A DNA stretch of 64,000 nt from Chitinophagales bacterium (GTDB lineage: Bacteria; Bacteroidota; Bacteroidia; Chitinophagales; Chitinophagaceae), in contig JAFLBI010000001.1 of NCBI GenBank assembly GCA_017303835.1, forward strand, positions 2,542,001 through 2,606,000, read 5' to 3'. The notes beneath the pieces are model-generated. The model saw only the letters and a list, made by a program, of their open reading frames with translations, was not told the DNA's origin and ran no database searches. Shown here piece after piece: positions 26,773 to 36,086 of this stretch; position 1 is the first letter of the stretch; every line of letters starts with the position of its first letter. A program made the translations under genes and the position numbers.

Positions 26773-27816
26773 ATGGCAATGAATCTCTCTTGTCCCATGC
26801 CCAAATTTGATTTCGATGTCATCACGATGGGGCATGGTGGTGGCGGTTTGCTGACGCACCGATTATTGCAATCAGGTGTATTCGATGTGTTGAAGAACGA
26901 TTTATTAGATCAACAACATGATGGTGCCAGTTTTGAATTAAATGGCAAACTGGCTTTTAGTACCGATAGTTATGTGATCTCTCCCATCTTTTTTCCTGGA
27001 GGTAATATTGGTGAATTGGCGGTGAATGGAACCGTGAATGATCTCGCGATGTGTGGCGCTGTACCTAAATACCTATCACTTGCTTTTATTATTGAAGAGG
27101 GTATGCGCATGGAAGCGCTCTGGGAAGTGTTGGTTAGTATCAAAAATGCAGCAGCTAAAGCAGGCGTACAGATTGTTACCGGCGATACCAAAGTTGTTGA
27201 GAAGGGAAAGGGTGATCAAATTTTCATCAATACTTCAGGAATTGGTGTAGTACATCCTAAGGCAGCGATTCACCACAATCGGGTGAAGGAAGGCGATGTA
27301 ATAATCGTGAGCGGACAATTAGCGCAACATGGTATTGCCATCATGAGCAAAAGACAGGGCCTGAGTTTTGAAACAGATATTGTAAGTGATACCACGAATC
27401 TGAATCATACCATTCTGCAGTTAATTGAACAGTTTGGTGATGCCATCAAATTTCTGCGCGATCCAACACGCGGTGGTTTGGCATCAGTATTAAATGAATT
27501 GGCAGAACAAACCAATCTGGGTTATCTCATTGAACAAGAACAACTGCCGATTGATGAACAGGTGGAAGGTGCTTGTGAAATGTTGGGATTAGATCCCCTC
27601 TATGTGGCCAATGAAGGTTTGTTCGTGTTGGTAGTAGATGCTGCTGTTGCTGAAAGTGTACTGAAACAACTACAGCAAGATGCCAATGGTCAATCAGCAC
27701 GTATCATTGGGAAAGTAGTGAATACACATCCCGGCAAAGTGATGCTCAAAAGCCGTATTGGTGGCCACCGGGTAGTAGGTTATCTCACCGGCGAACAGTT
27801 GCCGCGTATTTGTTGA
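26773..27816 (+). CDS. hypE: hydrogenase expression/formation protein HypE
   Basis: About 347 residues; ATG 26773 preferred (the frame opens 5 codons earlier, inside hypD; ATG 26779 is also possible). It starts with the glycine-rich MGHGGGGLLTHRLL block, contains GDTKVVEKGKGDQIFINTSGIG and DPTRGGLASVLNELA, and ends in PRIC, the C-terminal cysteine that carries the thiocarbamate/thiocyanate. It dehydrates the carbamoyl group to cyanide with ATP. Last gene of the hyp operon; its stop directly touches the stop of the convergent phosphodiesterase gene. Confidence 0.96.
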   Translation: MAMNLSCPMPKFDFDVITMGHGGGGLLTHRLLQSGVFDVLKNDLLDQQHDGASFELNGKLAFSTDSYVISPIFFPGGNIGELAVNGTVNDLAMCGAVPKYLSLAFIIEEGMRMEALWEVLVSIKNAAAKAGVQIVTGDTKVVEKGKGDQIFINTSGIGVVHPKAAIHHNRVKEGDVIIVSGQLAQHGIAIMSKRQGLSFETDIVSDTTNLNHTILQLIEQFGDAIKFLRDPTRGGLASVLNELAEQTNLGYLIEQEQLPIDEQVEGACEMLGLDPLYVANEGLFVLVVDAAVAESVLKQLQQDANGQSARIIGKVVNTHPGKVMLKSRIGGHRVVGYLTGEQLPRIC

Positions 27817-29070
27817 TTACTTCAGTATTTGCTCCAACACTTCTGGTTTGCCATCTATTTTGTGCTGATAATTGAGTCCGAGAATCCTTGCCATCAAAGG
27901 ATAGACGTGTACGTTTTCGAAACTATCAATCACCAACCCCTTTTTGAAAGCAGGTCCCCATGCATAGAAACTTGCATGCATCTGCGGCATAGCCGGATCA
28001 TAACCATGTGCGCCCGGAGAGATTCTTCTGCCTGCGCCTGTTAAGGTGAGGGGATATTTAGGCGCAATGAAAATATCACCAATGCGGTTGAACACATCGT
28101 CTGCAGCACCATAATGCCAACTGGCAGGTGCTTCATTTTTCAAATACACATAATAATCTTTTGCATTCGCCTTGAGTTGTGCATACATCGGCTGAATGAA
28201 AGAGGGGTCTTTTGCATACAAATGCAAACTCGTACCGCCACCTCTAATGATGAATTGTGCGGTGTCAATTTGCTTGTACAAGTCAATTCTGTTTACAGTA
28301 TCTACCGCAGCCATGCCATGGTCTGCAAGAAAAATAAAGTTAACGGGCAGATTCAGCTTGCTTACTTCAGCATGGAGTTTGGCAACAGCATCATTCACAA
28401 ATTGAGTGGCTTCTTCGGTTTCTTTTGCATCGGGCCCATACATATGACCTGCATGGTCTGTATTACTCATGTAAAAACTGATGATATGTGGTCTTTCTGT
28501 TTCCGGTAGTTGCAACCAGTCAACCACACGTTTGATGCGTTGCTCAATGGGAATTTTATCATTAAACTTATACCAGTAAGTGGGTAATACGCCTTGTATC
28601 GGTGCTTCAGTACCTACGAAATGGTAGGAGGCACTCAGCATACCTTGTTGCTCGGCCAATACCCAAATAGGTATACCGCCATACCAACTGCCATCTTCCA
28701 CTGCTTTGCGATCACCCATATTGTAAGTGGCTTTGCGATTTCTGTCGTAAAACTGGTTATACACCAATCCATGATGTGATGGATACAAGCCTGTAGCAAC
28801 AGTATAGTGGTTAGGGAAAGTCACACTAGGGTAAGAAGGCAACATACTCTTTGCTGCTACACCAGATTTGGCTAATGTCTGGAGGTCTTTTGCATTGTAT
28901 TTAGCCGCATAATCGTATCGAAAGCCATCTGCTGATATTAGAATGAGGTAGGGCTTTTGCATTTGTGCAGCTTGGTTCTTTCTGCCTGTTACCAATTGTT
29001 GTGTGGTGTCTTGCGCATGCAATATGGTGATCAGACAAAAGCTGTACACAAAAAGCAAGAGATATCTCAT
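27817..29070 (-). CDS. ectonucleotide pyrophosphatase/phosphodiesterase-like alkaline phosphatase family protein
   Basis: 417 residues with a signal peptide (MRYLLLFVYSFCLITILHAQ). The NPP signature is complete: metal aspartate in ISADGFRYDY (about D48), nucleophile threonine in YPSVTFPNHYTVATGLYPSHHG (about T84), DHAGHMYGP, and FIFLADHGMA. Near the end HGYDP and MHASFYAWGPAFK complete the metal sites. It hydrolyses phosphodiester or pyrophosphate bonds of nucleotides or related molecules outside the cytoplasm. Single gene between the hyp operon and a 144-bp spacer with no recognisable feature. Confidence 0.93.
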   Translation of the reverse strand: MRYLLLFVYSFCLITILHAQDTTQQLVTGRKNQAAQMQKPYLILISADGFRYDYAAKYNAKDLQTLAKSGVAAKSMLPSYPSVTFPNHYTVATGLYPSHHGLVYNQFYDRNRKATYNMGDRKAVEDGSWYGGIPIWVLAEQQGMLSASYHFVGTEAPIQGVLPTYWYKFNDKIPIEQRIKRVVDWLQLPETERPHIISFYMSNTDHAGHMYGPDAKETEEATQFVNDAVAKLHAEVSKLNLPVNFIFLADHGMAAVDTVNRIDLYKQIDTAQFIIRGGGTSLHLYAKDPSFIQPMYAQLKANAKDYYVYLKNEAPASWHYGAADDVFNRIGDIFIAPKYPLTLTGAGRRISPGAHGYDPAMPQMHASFYAWGPAFKKGLVIDSFENVHVYPLMARILGLNYQHKIDGKPEVLEQILK

Positions 29071-29214
29071 GTGGGTTGTTTTCGCAAAGGTATAGACCTG
29101 AAATGCATTCCTGAAGACTTAACAGAAAAGAAATATCTGCGCTTTTGTTCTATTTGTTACTTTGCTGCAAATGCGGGGGCATTGAACAAAAGTACCTGGT
29201 CTTGGCCGGGTCTT

Positions 29215-30237
29215 TTATTTCCAGAAAGCGCTCAGTCTTTGTTGTACGTTCTCGCGGATATTGAGGTAGTAGAGGTTTAAGTCGCCGGGATGATAATTCT
29301 TACTAGTATAGAAAATACTACCAAAAAATTTAGGCTTGTCAATCCAAAGAATTTGATCCCGTACATGTGCATTGGCAATCTTTGGAATCACTTTATTGAA
29401 ATTGGTGAGCACTGCACCCTTATTCAATGTACGTGGTATGTTAGTGGCAACTGTATCCCAGCTAAGCGGATTGGTGACAACAGCTTTGAATGATTCTTTG
29501 GTGATATGCGGAGGTATATGGCCTTCTTTATAAGTACGCCAGCTAACAATACATCCTGTTTGATTAGGATTGGTGCAAACCGGAATCTTGCTGAAATAAT
29601 TGGTTTCAACAGGAATGCCGATGATATAAGCTGCAACCAATTTGTTTTGTAGCAGCTTACCATCAAAAAACTCTTTCAATAATCTTTTGGCATGGGTGGT
29701 TCCCTGACTATGTGATGCAATGATGATGGGTCTTCCTTGATTGTACTGTTGTAAGTAGGTAAGAAAAGCTGCGCGAATATCTGCATACGCAGTATCGAAA
29801 GCGTTCAGCGCGGCTGTGCTATCATCACTGGAAATAGGAAAATAGGCACTGATATGTGCTTGTCGGTATCGGGGCGCAAACACCCTACCCGCTGCATTGA
29901 AAATACTTGCTTGTAAAAGGATGGTGGTATAATCTGTCTTAGCATTGGTGTAGGCGTCAGCGATGGCAGCATTCATGCCATGCAATTTCAGTGGCTCTGT
30001 ATAAGTAGTGGGATGTAAGAAGAAGACATCGGCAGTGCTGTCTGCCCGATAATCGTTGCGTAAAGGTTTGGGTACACTGTCGGCAGGATCATTTTTCCAT
30101 GGATGTGCTGCCCAGTAGTGGAGGTCTTTATAATTAGGCATGCCATCTGCTGATTGAAACTGATACCTGCCCGTCATTTTTTTCCATGTGGGCGTACAGC
30201 TACTGATAAGCAGAAAGAGCAGAACAAGACGAACCAT
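29215..30237 (-). CDS. DUF3089 alpha/beta-hydrolase-like lipoprotein
   Basis: 340 residues. N-terminal lipoprotein signal with cysteine at about residue 14 (LLFLLISSCTP). DUF3089 blocks: DVFFLHPTTYTEP near residue 70, and the nucleophile elbow IIIASHSQGTTHAKRLL (serine in SHSQG), followed by a C-terminal catalytic-type region (GCIVSWRTYKEGH). DUF3089 proteins are alpha/beta hydrolases of unknown substrate. Single gene, divergent from the oxygenase gene. Confidence 0.87.
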   Translation of the reverse strand: MVRLVLLFLLISSCTPTWKKMTGRYQFQSADGMPNYKDLHYWAAHPWKNDPADSVPKPLRNDYRADSTADVFFLHPTTYTEPLKLHGMNAAIADAYTNAKTDYTTILLQASIFNAAGRVFAPRYRQAHISAYFPISSDDSTAALNAFDTAYADIRAAFLTYLQQYNQGRPIIIASHSQGTTHAKRLLKEFFDGKLLQNKLVAAYIIGIPVETNYFSKIPVCTNPNQTGCIVSWRTYKEGHIPPHITKESFKAVVTNPLSWDTVATNIPRTLNKGAVLTNFNKVIPKIANAHVRDQILWIDKPKFFGSIFYTSKNYHPGDLNLYYLNIRENVQQRLSAFWK

Positions 30238-30385
30238 GTTTCAAACCTACAAGATTCTGCTATTATTTTTCTTTAAAACCTGTTAAGACTCAAAGCCTAA
30301 GCAGGTTTGGTGCGGAATGGGCACAATAGCAGCAGGATTTCGGCGTTTTGATGGTTGCTTATTGAAACACTTAAAACGATTGATT

Positions 30386-31330
30386 ATGTCTATTCCCGTT
30401 GTTGATCTCGCGCAATTTACCGGTGGTGATGCTGCAGCCAAGCAGGCTTTTGTTCAAGCGCTGGGTAAAGCGTATGAAGAAGTTGGATTTGTAGCGGTAA
30501 AAAATCATGGTATTCCCGATGAATTGATTCGTCAGCAATATGAATATGTGCAGCAGTTTTTTTCATTACCACTGGAGAAGAAATTGCAATATGAAATAGC
30601 CGGTTTGGCAGGCCAACGCGGTTATACCAGTTTTGGTCGCGAACATGCAAAGGGTAGTGATGCGCCGGATCTGAAAGAGTTTTTCCAGTTTGGTCAGATG
30701 GTGGATGCTAACCATCCGTTGAAATGGGAGTATCCGGATAATGTACAGGTAAACGAAATTGCTGCATTTAATCCCACACTCGAAAGCGCATATCGTCATT
30801 TTGAACAAAGTGGTCGCTCTTTATTGCAGGCTATTGCTTTGTACTTGGAGTTAGATGAGCATTATTTTGATGAACATATTGAAGATGGTAATTCCATCCT
30901 GCGTTGTATCCATTATCCGCCTATCACTAAAGAACCTAAGAGTGCGATTCGTGCAGAGCAACATGAAGACATCAACCTGATTACTTTATTGGTAGGTGCA
31001 TCTGCAGATGGTTTGGAAATTCTAACCAAACAGGGCGAGTGGGTGCCCGTTACTTCGCTCCCTGAGCAGATTGTGGTGAATGTGGGCGATATGCTACAAC
31101 GCTTAACCAATAATAAATTACGCAGCACCACTCACCGTGTGGTGAATCCAAAAAGAGAATTGTGGCATACCAGTCGCTTCTCCATGCCTTTCTTCCTGCA
31201 TCCTAAGAGCGCGATGAGTTTGGCTTGTCTGGAAAGCTGTATTGATGCGGAACATCCTAAAGCCTATCCGGATGCAACCGCAGGTGAATATTTGGATGAG
31301 CGTTTAAGAGAGATTGGGTTGAAGAAATAA
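30386..31330 (+). CDS. 2-oxoglutarate/Fe(II)-dependent dioxygenase, isopenicillin N synthase-like
   Basis: About 314 residues from ATG 30386 (MSIPVVDLAQF); the frame opens 23 codons earlier, without family similarity. N-terminal DIOX_N block YEEVGFVAVKNHGIP. The facial triad is H193 and D195 (EQHEDINLITLLVG) and H250 (THRVVNPKRELW); a downstream SRFSMPFFLHP supplies the RxS motif for 2-oxoglutarate. It would oxidise a small molecule, substrate unknown. Single gene, convergent with the truncated haemoglobin gene (1-bp gap between stops). Confidence 0.9.
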   Translation: MSIPVVDLAQFTGGDAAAKQAFVQALGKAYEEVGFVAVKNHGIPDELIRQQYEYVQQFFSLPLEKKLQYEIAGLAGQRGYTSFGREHAKGSDAPDLKEFFQFGQMVDANHPLKWEYPDNVQVNEIAAFNPTLESAYRHFEQSGRSLLQAIALYLELDEHYFDEHIEDGNSILRCIHYPPITKEPKSAIRAEQHEDINLITLLVGASADGLEILTKQGEWVPVTSLPEQIVVNVGDMLQRLTNNKLRSTTHRVVNPKRELWHTSRFSMPFFLHPKSAMSLACLESCIDAEHPKAYPDATAGEYLDERLREIGLKK

Positions 31331-31331
31331 A

Positions 31332-31718
31332 TTAGTAGTGCGACTGTTGTTGCATTTCTAAAATCTTGATCTGCATCACAGTCGCAATATTTCTGGCTTT
31401 CTGCTTAGCTAGGTTGGCGACTTCGCCTTCAAATAAATCATTTACTGTCGCTTCAAATAATTGTAGCCAGGTATCAAAATGTGTGCTGTCTAACTTTTTG
31501 ATATGATGTATGTGGCGATGTATTTCCATAGGATTACCCTGATAGTTCCCTGTAAAAAACAAAGCGTTCTCCCAAAAGCGCACCATGGTTTGCATATGTG
31601 CATCCCAAGATGTTTCGGTAAAAAAGTGATTGATAGCCGGCGCTTTGGCTACGCGGGTGTAAAAGCTTGTAACCAATAATTCAATATCTCTGCTTCCTGT
31701 AATATCATGTTTGGCCAT
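31332..31718 (-). CDS. group III truncated haemoglobin
   Basis: 128 residues. Pattern of group III: DIELLVTSFYTRVAKAPAINHFF at the start, a B/E-helix tract WDAHMQTMVRFWENALFFTGNYQGNPMEIHRHIHHI with the candidate proximal histidine, and F/G-helix residues HFDTWLQLFEATVNDLFEG. It lies 18 bp after nosY on the same strand and is probably the last gene of the nos operon. Truncated haemoglobins bind O2 and NO; here the context suggests NO detoxification or redox sensing during denitrification (inference). Confidence 0.9.
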   Translation of the reverse strand: MAKHDITGSRDIELLVTSFYTRVAKAPAINHFFTETSWDAHMQTMVRFWENALFFTGNYQGNPMEIHRHIHHIKKLDSTHFDTWLQLFEATVNDLFEGEVANLAKQKARNIATVMQIKILEMQQQSHY

Positions 31719-31736
31719 AGAGTAGTATTGTGGTAG

Positions 31737-32504
31737 TTACAAATCTTTTTTACTGAATTTATGGAGGGATATGCCAACGGGAATGAGTATCCATAACATC
31801 AAAGCAACAAAGGAAAGCGTCATGCCTGTCGCTGTTCCAAAAAAGTCCTGAAAAATCGCACCCGTATAACCCATGAGTGCAGAAATGTCCAGTTTCAACA
31901 GAATGAGAATGCGTGATAAATCAATTGGGTTTAAACTGCTGATAATGATCATAGCCTTCTCGATAGGATAGTCTGATAATTGAAAGAGGCCGAATAAAAC
32001 TAATCCGTCAAATAGGACGGTGAAGTATAACCACATCAACACGGCAGTGCCAATTCCCTTGGCTTTGTCTCTGGTGAATACAACTGCTAACATAGCAATG
32101 GCTGCAAATATCACAGATAGTAAAGCGCCACTGGCAACGAGTAATAATCCAGTCAAGCTTCTTTCAAACAACAATACAGGAATACCAATGCCAACTAAGA
32201 AAGCAAGGCCAAGTGATAGTGATAGCCCGTAAAATATGCTTAGCCATATTTTCTTTCTCTGGATGGGCTGACTTAACAAAAGTTCAATAAACTCATTGCT
32301 ATTATATACATAGATGGTGGCAAATACAATGCTAACAAGTGGTACGATGAGTAAGACAATATTCAACACGCTTAAGATAGCTTTAGCGCTTGTGTCTTCT
32401 AAGCTGAAAATACTGCCGGATGCTAATAATAGCAGAGCGGTATAGGCCAGCATGATTCTGTTACGCAGAATATCCCGAATCACATATTTAAAAATCTTGT
32501 ACAT
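31737..32504 (-). CDS. nosY: ABC transporter permease NosY
   Basis: 255 residues with six hydrophobic segments. Typical ABC-2 NosY-type protein: a short N-terminal arm (KIFKYVIRDILRNRIMLAY) and the extracellular DTSAKAILSVLNIVLLIVPLVSIVF block. It pairs with NosF (2 bp upstream) and the periplasmic NosD to move a sulfur species for CuZ assembly in nitrous oxide reductase. Assigned on context plus topology. Confidence 0.9.
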   Translation of the reverse strand: MYKIFKYVIRDILRNRIMLAYTALLLLASGSIFSLEDTSAKAILSVLNIVLLIVPLVSIVFATIYVYNSNEFIELLLSQPIQRKKIWLSIFYGLSLSLGLAFLVGIGIPVLLFERSLTGLLLVASGALLSVIFAAIAMLAVVFTRDKAKGIGTAVLMWLYFTVLFDGLVLFGLFQLSDYPIEKAMIIISSLNPIDLSRILILLKLDISALMGYTGAIFQDFFGTATGMTLSFVALMLWILIPVGISLHKFSKKDL

Positions 32505-32506
32505 GG

Positions 32507-33211
32507 TTAGCGTTTTAGCATGATCTGTGCAATGGCTTTTGATAATCTCTGTTCACCTGTTTCTTGTTGCAGGTCAATAATGTTCTTGTGGAAGACCAAT
32601 TGCCCTTCTTGCATAAAGATGACTTGTGTAATCATCTCATCCAGTTCGCTCAGAATATGCGAGGTAATTAGAATGACCTTGCCTTTCTCTTTCTCTGCAA
32701 TAATTTTTTCTTTCAGCACTTCTGTGGCTACGGGGTCTAGTCCTGCAGTAGGTTCATCTAATATCAGCACATCTGGGTTGAATAAGAAAGCCAGACAAGC
32801 ACTTACTTTCTGACGTGTTCCGCCGGATAGGGTACGCATTTTTTTATCGTACAATTTTTCTAAATCGAAAGCTTGAATCAACTCTTCATCGAGACTCCCT
32901 TCGTGATTGCGGATATCTTTCATCATATTGATCACTTGCCCGATACTCATATTATCTGGATAACGACCAATCTGGGGCATATAGCCGATGTATGAACGAT
33001 AGTTCCAGTCGTGCAGAATGTTTTTGCCATTGAAAGTAATAAAGCCGCTATCTGGTATCACCATACCAAGGATGCTTTTAATCAGCGTGGTTTTACCGCT
33101 TCCGTTTGGTCCAATCAAGGCAATGCATTCTCCTTTATTGCAGGTAACGCTGATGTTCTTCAACACCTGTAGTTTGCCAAACTGCTTATGTACATTGGTA
33201 GCGATAATCAT
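32507..33211 (-). CDS. nosF: ABC transporter ATP-binding protein NosF
   Basis: 234 residues. Walker A GPNGSGKTTLIK (about residues 34-45), ABC signature LSGGTRQKVSACLAF, Walker B DVLILDEPTAGLDP, and the H-loop ITSHILSELD. It overlaps the end of nosD by 4 bp and is followed by nosY. Supplies ATP hydrolysis to the NosDFY complex. Confidence 0.93.
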   Translation of the reverse strand: MIIATNVHKQFGKLQVLKNISVTCNKGECIALIGPNGSGKTTLIKSILGMVIPDSGFITFNGKNILHDWNYRSYIGYMPQIGRYPDNMSIGQVINMMKDIRNHEGSLDEELIQAFDLEKLYDKKMRTLSGGTRQKVSACLAFLFNPDVLILDEPTAGLDPVATEVLKEKIIAEKEKGKVILITSHILSELDEMITQVIFMQEGQLVFHKNIIDLQQETGEQRLSKAIAQIMLKR

Positions 33212-34440
33212 GATACAACAGGTTTAATGTGCGGGTGATCGTCTTTTAACTGCTCAGGAGTGATGCTGGGAATCAGCTTTTCTGATTTGTCCATCAGCGT
33301 AGTGATTAAGCTTCTGAATAAGATCATCGCAACAGGAATTTTTTCTATGATGCCTGCATACATACTTACTGGGCGATAAGGCACATCGCCTTGACGATCC
33401 TTGTTCAAGTCGTAGCCTTCGTATTTATCCCAATAATTATTATTGAAATTGTTGAGTACAAGTGAGCCATTGGTGCCAACATCAAAGGTGTTGCCGATAA
33501 AGTCATTGTTGTGTAGCTGGATCTCCATGCAGCTGGCTTGAATCTTCAGTGCCCAGCCATTTCCCTTGAACAAGTTTCTGTTCATCTGGATTCTACTGGC
33601 ACCCTCTATATAAATGCCGCTTGTATTATGTTCAAATCTGTTGCCTTCTATTTCGCTATCAGAGATTTCCTTTAATAGAATACCATAAGAAGCATCGCCC
33701 CAATTCTCCCGGAAATAGTTGTTGTACATGTGTACGTGATTGGAGAACATAACAGCCACACCGGCGCCATTATTTTCAAATACATTGGTTACATAGGTAT
33801 CATGATTAGAGAACATGAAGTGCAGTCCATATCGGAGATTCTTGGAAGAGATATTGCGCCAGATGATAGAGTTGGTAACAAACTCAAAGTATATGCCATC
33901 TCTGTGACCTTGAATCTGATTTCCGGTTATTTGTAAACTATCGCTTTTCCAGCAGTGTATGCCATTGCCACTTTCTTGTTCAGTTTTTTTATGCGCACGC
34001 AACTGATTATTGCGAATAATACATTTTGTGCCATACTGCACATAAATACCGAAGAAAGCATCTTCAATAATATTTTTTTCTATCCGCACATTGTTGCACT
34101 CATATATCTTGATACCTGCATAATCAATAATACTGGATACGCCTGAGTGTTGAATGGTTAGGCCTTCTACTGTAACGTAATTGGCTTTGATAGAGATTAT
34201 TTCGTATTTATATTGACCATCGAGTATAGGGTTGTCAATGCCGATTAATGATATTGACTTATCAATGATAAGATTACCCTCTTGGTAAAGTCCGGCATGA
34301 ATTAGGATGCTATCGCCATCAGCTACTACTTGTAGCGCTTGGTGAATAGTTTTGTAAGCTTCTTGCTTACCAACGCGCAGGCTTTTGGCTTGTAGTTGTA
34401 TTGCTGAAAGAATGATCCATATTATCAAGAGATAACGCAT
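33208..34440 (-). CDS. nosD: nitrous oxide reductase maturation protein NosD
   Basis: 410 residues with a signal peptide (MRYLLIIWIILSAIQLQAKS). The body is a right-handed parallel beta-helix of repeated I-x-x-N-x-x-x turns (CARB-type repeats such as IRNNQLRAHKKT, ITGNQIQGHRDGIYFE, SEIEGNRFEHNTSGIYIEG). The C-terminal GNYWDKYEGYDLNKDRQGDVPY block is typical of NosD. Periplasmic partner of NosFY in CuZ sulfur supply. Two bp from the NosL fusion gene. Confidence 0.93.
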   Translation of the reverse strand: MRYLLIIWIILSAIQLQAKSLRVGKQEAYKTIHQALQVVADGDSILIHAGLYQEGNLIIDKSISLIGIDNPILDGQYKYEIISIKANYVTVEGLTIQHSGVSSIIDYAGIKIYECNNVRIEKNIIEDAFFGIYVQYGTKCIIRNNQLRAHKKTEQESGNGIHCWKSDSLQITGNQIQGHRDGIYFEFVTNSIIWRNISSKNLRYGLHFMFSNHDTYVTNVFENNGAGVAVMFSNHVHMYNNYFRENWGDASYGILLKEISDSEIEGNRFEHNTSGIYIEGASRIQMNRNLFKGNGWALKIQASCMEIQLHNNDFIGNTFDVGTNGSLVLNNFNNNYWDKYEGYDLNKDRQGDVPYRPVSMYAGIIEKIPVAMILFRSLITTLMDKSEKLIPSITPEQLKDDHPHIKPVVS

Positions 34441-34442
34441 GC

Positions 34443-35426
34443 TTATTCTTTTGGTAGACTAGTTGCAGCGGCTGATTTTTCTGCTTCGGTTGCAAATGCG
34501 GCGGTATTACCACCCATGGGACTTCTAAGCGCCGCATTCATTAATAATTGAGCAGTATTTTCAGGTATGTATTGATCAGGCTTATTGAAATTGCTGTAAT
34601 ACACTTGTTTGATTTCGTTTTGATCGAGAAAGCCAGACTTTCTAAAATCATCGAGACACTGTTTGTCGTCAAACTTCAGTGTGCGTCCCTTGTTGGTAAG
34701 AATCACTGCAGCAAACTTGGGATCGCTAAGTTGCATTTTGCAAAAGTGGCATTGGTCTTTACCTGCCTGAATGGGATCAGGTTTTTGTGTGCAGGAGCTA
34801 AGACTAAATAAAAAAGGTAGTATCAATACAGAAATAGGTGCTGTCATTTTCTTAACGGCTTTCCACTCAAACCATTGTGCAACCAGTAAGAGTATGCCTG
34901 CACCGATAAAAATCCATCCACCAAGATCAGGAATGGAATATGCACCAAAGTTCAATAACTGTTTAAAGCCAATTAGCGGAGGCTGATATGCCATACCCGG
35001 CACTTTAATGGCAGCGTTGGGATCTAGGTTATGGCCGTAATCGTATTCCCATCTCCAAAAATCGATCATGGCGAGAACACCAAAAGCAATAAAGAGGAGG
35101 GTGCTTGTATGTAGCACCTTCCTCTTGTTGAGTATTGCAGTTAACAGAAATAAGGCTGCAAAAAAAATAATACAGTAAGGCAATACAGTAAACTCAATGA
35201 AGTCTTCCTTGTGCAGTGTGCGCATACCGATGTAGTGATTTAAACCATTGATGATGTCTACATCACCTTTGATATCGCTGGCATGAATCTGCAAAGCCAA
35301 TCCTTCAGGATATTGCGGCGCATCTAATTCAATACGCCAGATAGGCAGTATTAATACAAATGGTAGGGCTACTGCCGCAATCGTCAAAAGAATTCTTGAG
35401 CCTGTCTGTAAAGCCTTGTTTTTCAT
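34443..35426 (-). CDS. nosL: NosL copper-chaperone domain fused to an N-terminal multi-TM domain
   Basis: 327 residues. Residues 1-190 hold about four TM helices and a conserved-looking periplasmic segment (IINGLNHYIGMRTLHKEDFIEFT). Residues about 220-300 are NosL: QCHFCKMQLSDPKFAAV (C226, C229, M231) and LKFDDKQCLDDF. NosL binds Cu(I) and delivers it to NosZ as an outer-membrane-type lipoprotein. At the junction, M194 begins a perfect lipoprotein signal (PISVLILPFLFSLSSC), so the NosL part could also be made separately from an internal ATG at 34847. Between the fasciclin gene and nosD in the operon. Confidence 0.88.
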   Translation of the reverse strand: MKNKALQTGSRILLTIAAVALPFVLILPIWRIELDAPQYPEGLALQIHASDIKGDVDIINGLNHYIGMRTLHKEDFIEFTVLPYCIIFFAALFLLTAILNKRKVLHTSTLLFIAFGVLAMIDFWRWEYDYGHNLDPNAAIKVPGMAYQPPLIGFKQLLNFGAYSIPDLGGWIFIGAGILLLVAQWFEWKAVKKMTAPISVLILPFLFSLSSCTQKPDPIQAGKDQCHFCKMQLSDPKFAAVILTNKGRTLKFDDKQCLDDFRKSGFLDQNEIKQVYYSNFNKPDQYIPENTAQLLMNAALRSPMGGNTAAFATEAEKSAAATSLPKE

Positions 35427-35442
35427 AAAATGTTTTTATCAA

Positions 35443-35997
35443 TTATTGCTTGGCGGGAGGGAGTAATACGCCATCTATCACATGTACAATACCATTAGCT
35501 GCAGGAACAGAAGCCACAATCATAGCGCTATTGTTGAGCCAAACCTTACCGTCTTTGACGCTTACTGTAATATTATCACCGTTGACCATGCCGAGTGTTT
35601 GGCCGTCTTGCAGGCTCTCTGCTTTAATAGCAGATACAGTAACATGGTATTGAAGAATGTTTTGTAGGTCGGCTTTCTTCTCGTCAGTCATTAAAGCGTC
35701 TAACGTGGCTTTATCTACTTTGCCGAAAGCTGCATCAGTGGGTGCGAATACTGTAAAAGGACCGGCGTTAGAGAGTGATGTTACCAAGTCGGCTTGCTTT
35801 AATGCAGCAACCAATGTGGTATGATCTTTAGAGCCTACGGCAACTTTCACTACATCTTTTTGTGAATCGTTGTCTTGAACATTTTCTTGTCCGCCTGCTA
35901 CTGCAGTAGTAGTACTGCTTGTGTCAGCAGGAGTTTCAGTGTTGTTACAGGCTATTGTAAGCATACATGCAATAGCCAGGATGCCATACTTTTTCAT
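35443..35997 (-). CDS. fasciclin (FAS1) domain lipoprotein
   Basis: 184 residues. Lipoprotein signal with cysteine 17 (MLTIAC), a low-complexity Thr/Ser linker, and then one FAS1 domain: TTLVAALKQADLVTSLSNAGPFTVFAPTDAAF, LQNILQYHVT and the terminal ANGIVHVIDGVLLP. FAS1 domains mediate adhesion or protein contacts. Inside the nos operon between nosZ and nosL; a role in NosZ assembly or cell-surface display is possible but unproven. A 13-bp stem-loop precedes it. Confidence 0.93.
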   Translation of the reverse strand: MKKYGILAIACMLTIACNNTETPADTSSTTTAVAGGQENVQDNDSQKDVVKVAVGSKDHTTLVAALKQADLVTSLSNAGPFTVFAPTDAAFGKVDKATLDALMTDEKKADLQNILQYHVTVSAIKAESLQDGQTLGMVNGDNITVSVKDGKVWLNNSAMIVASVPAANGIVHVIDGVLLPPAKQ

Positions 35998-36016
35998 ATC
36001 TGTTGTTTTTGAGGTT

Positions 36017-36086
36017 AACAGGTGAGTAACCGTTGTGCTGAATCACTTACAATGAGTTGCTACAACGGTTACTCCATGAGCCTGTT
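36017..36086. other. long stem-loop between nosZ and the fasciclin gene
   Basis: GAGTAACCGTTGT (36024-36036) pairs perfectly with ACAACGGTTACTC (36062-36074), and AACAGG (36017-36022) with CCTGTT (36081-36086), around a 25-nt loop. No U tract follows on the minus strand, so it is not a typical terminator. It overlaps the nosZ stop and fits an mRNA-processing or stability element that sets NosZ above the downstream genes. Confidence 0.7.

Noticed and set aside
30317-30385. Upstream extension of the 2OG oxygenase gene
   Set aside because: The family starts at the ATG at 30386; the extension is composed of unrelated residues.
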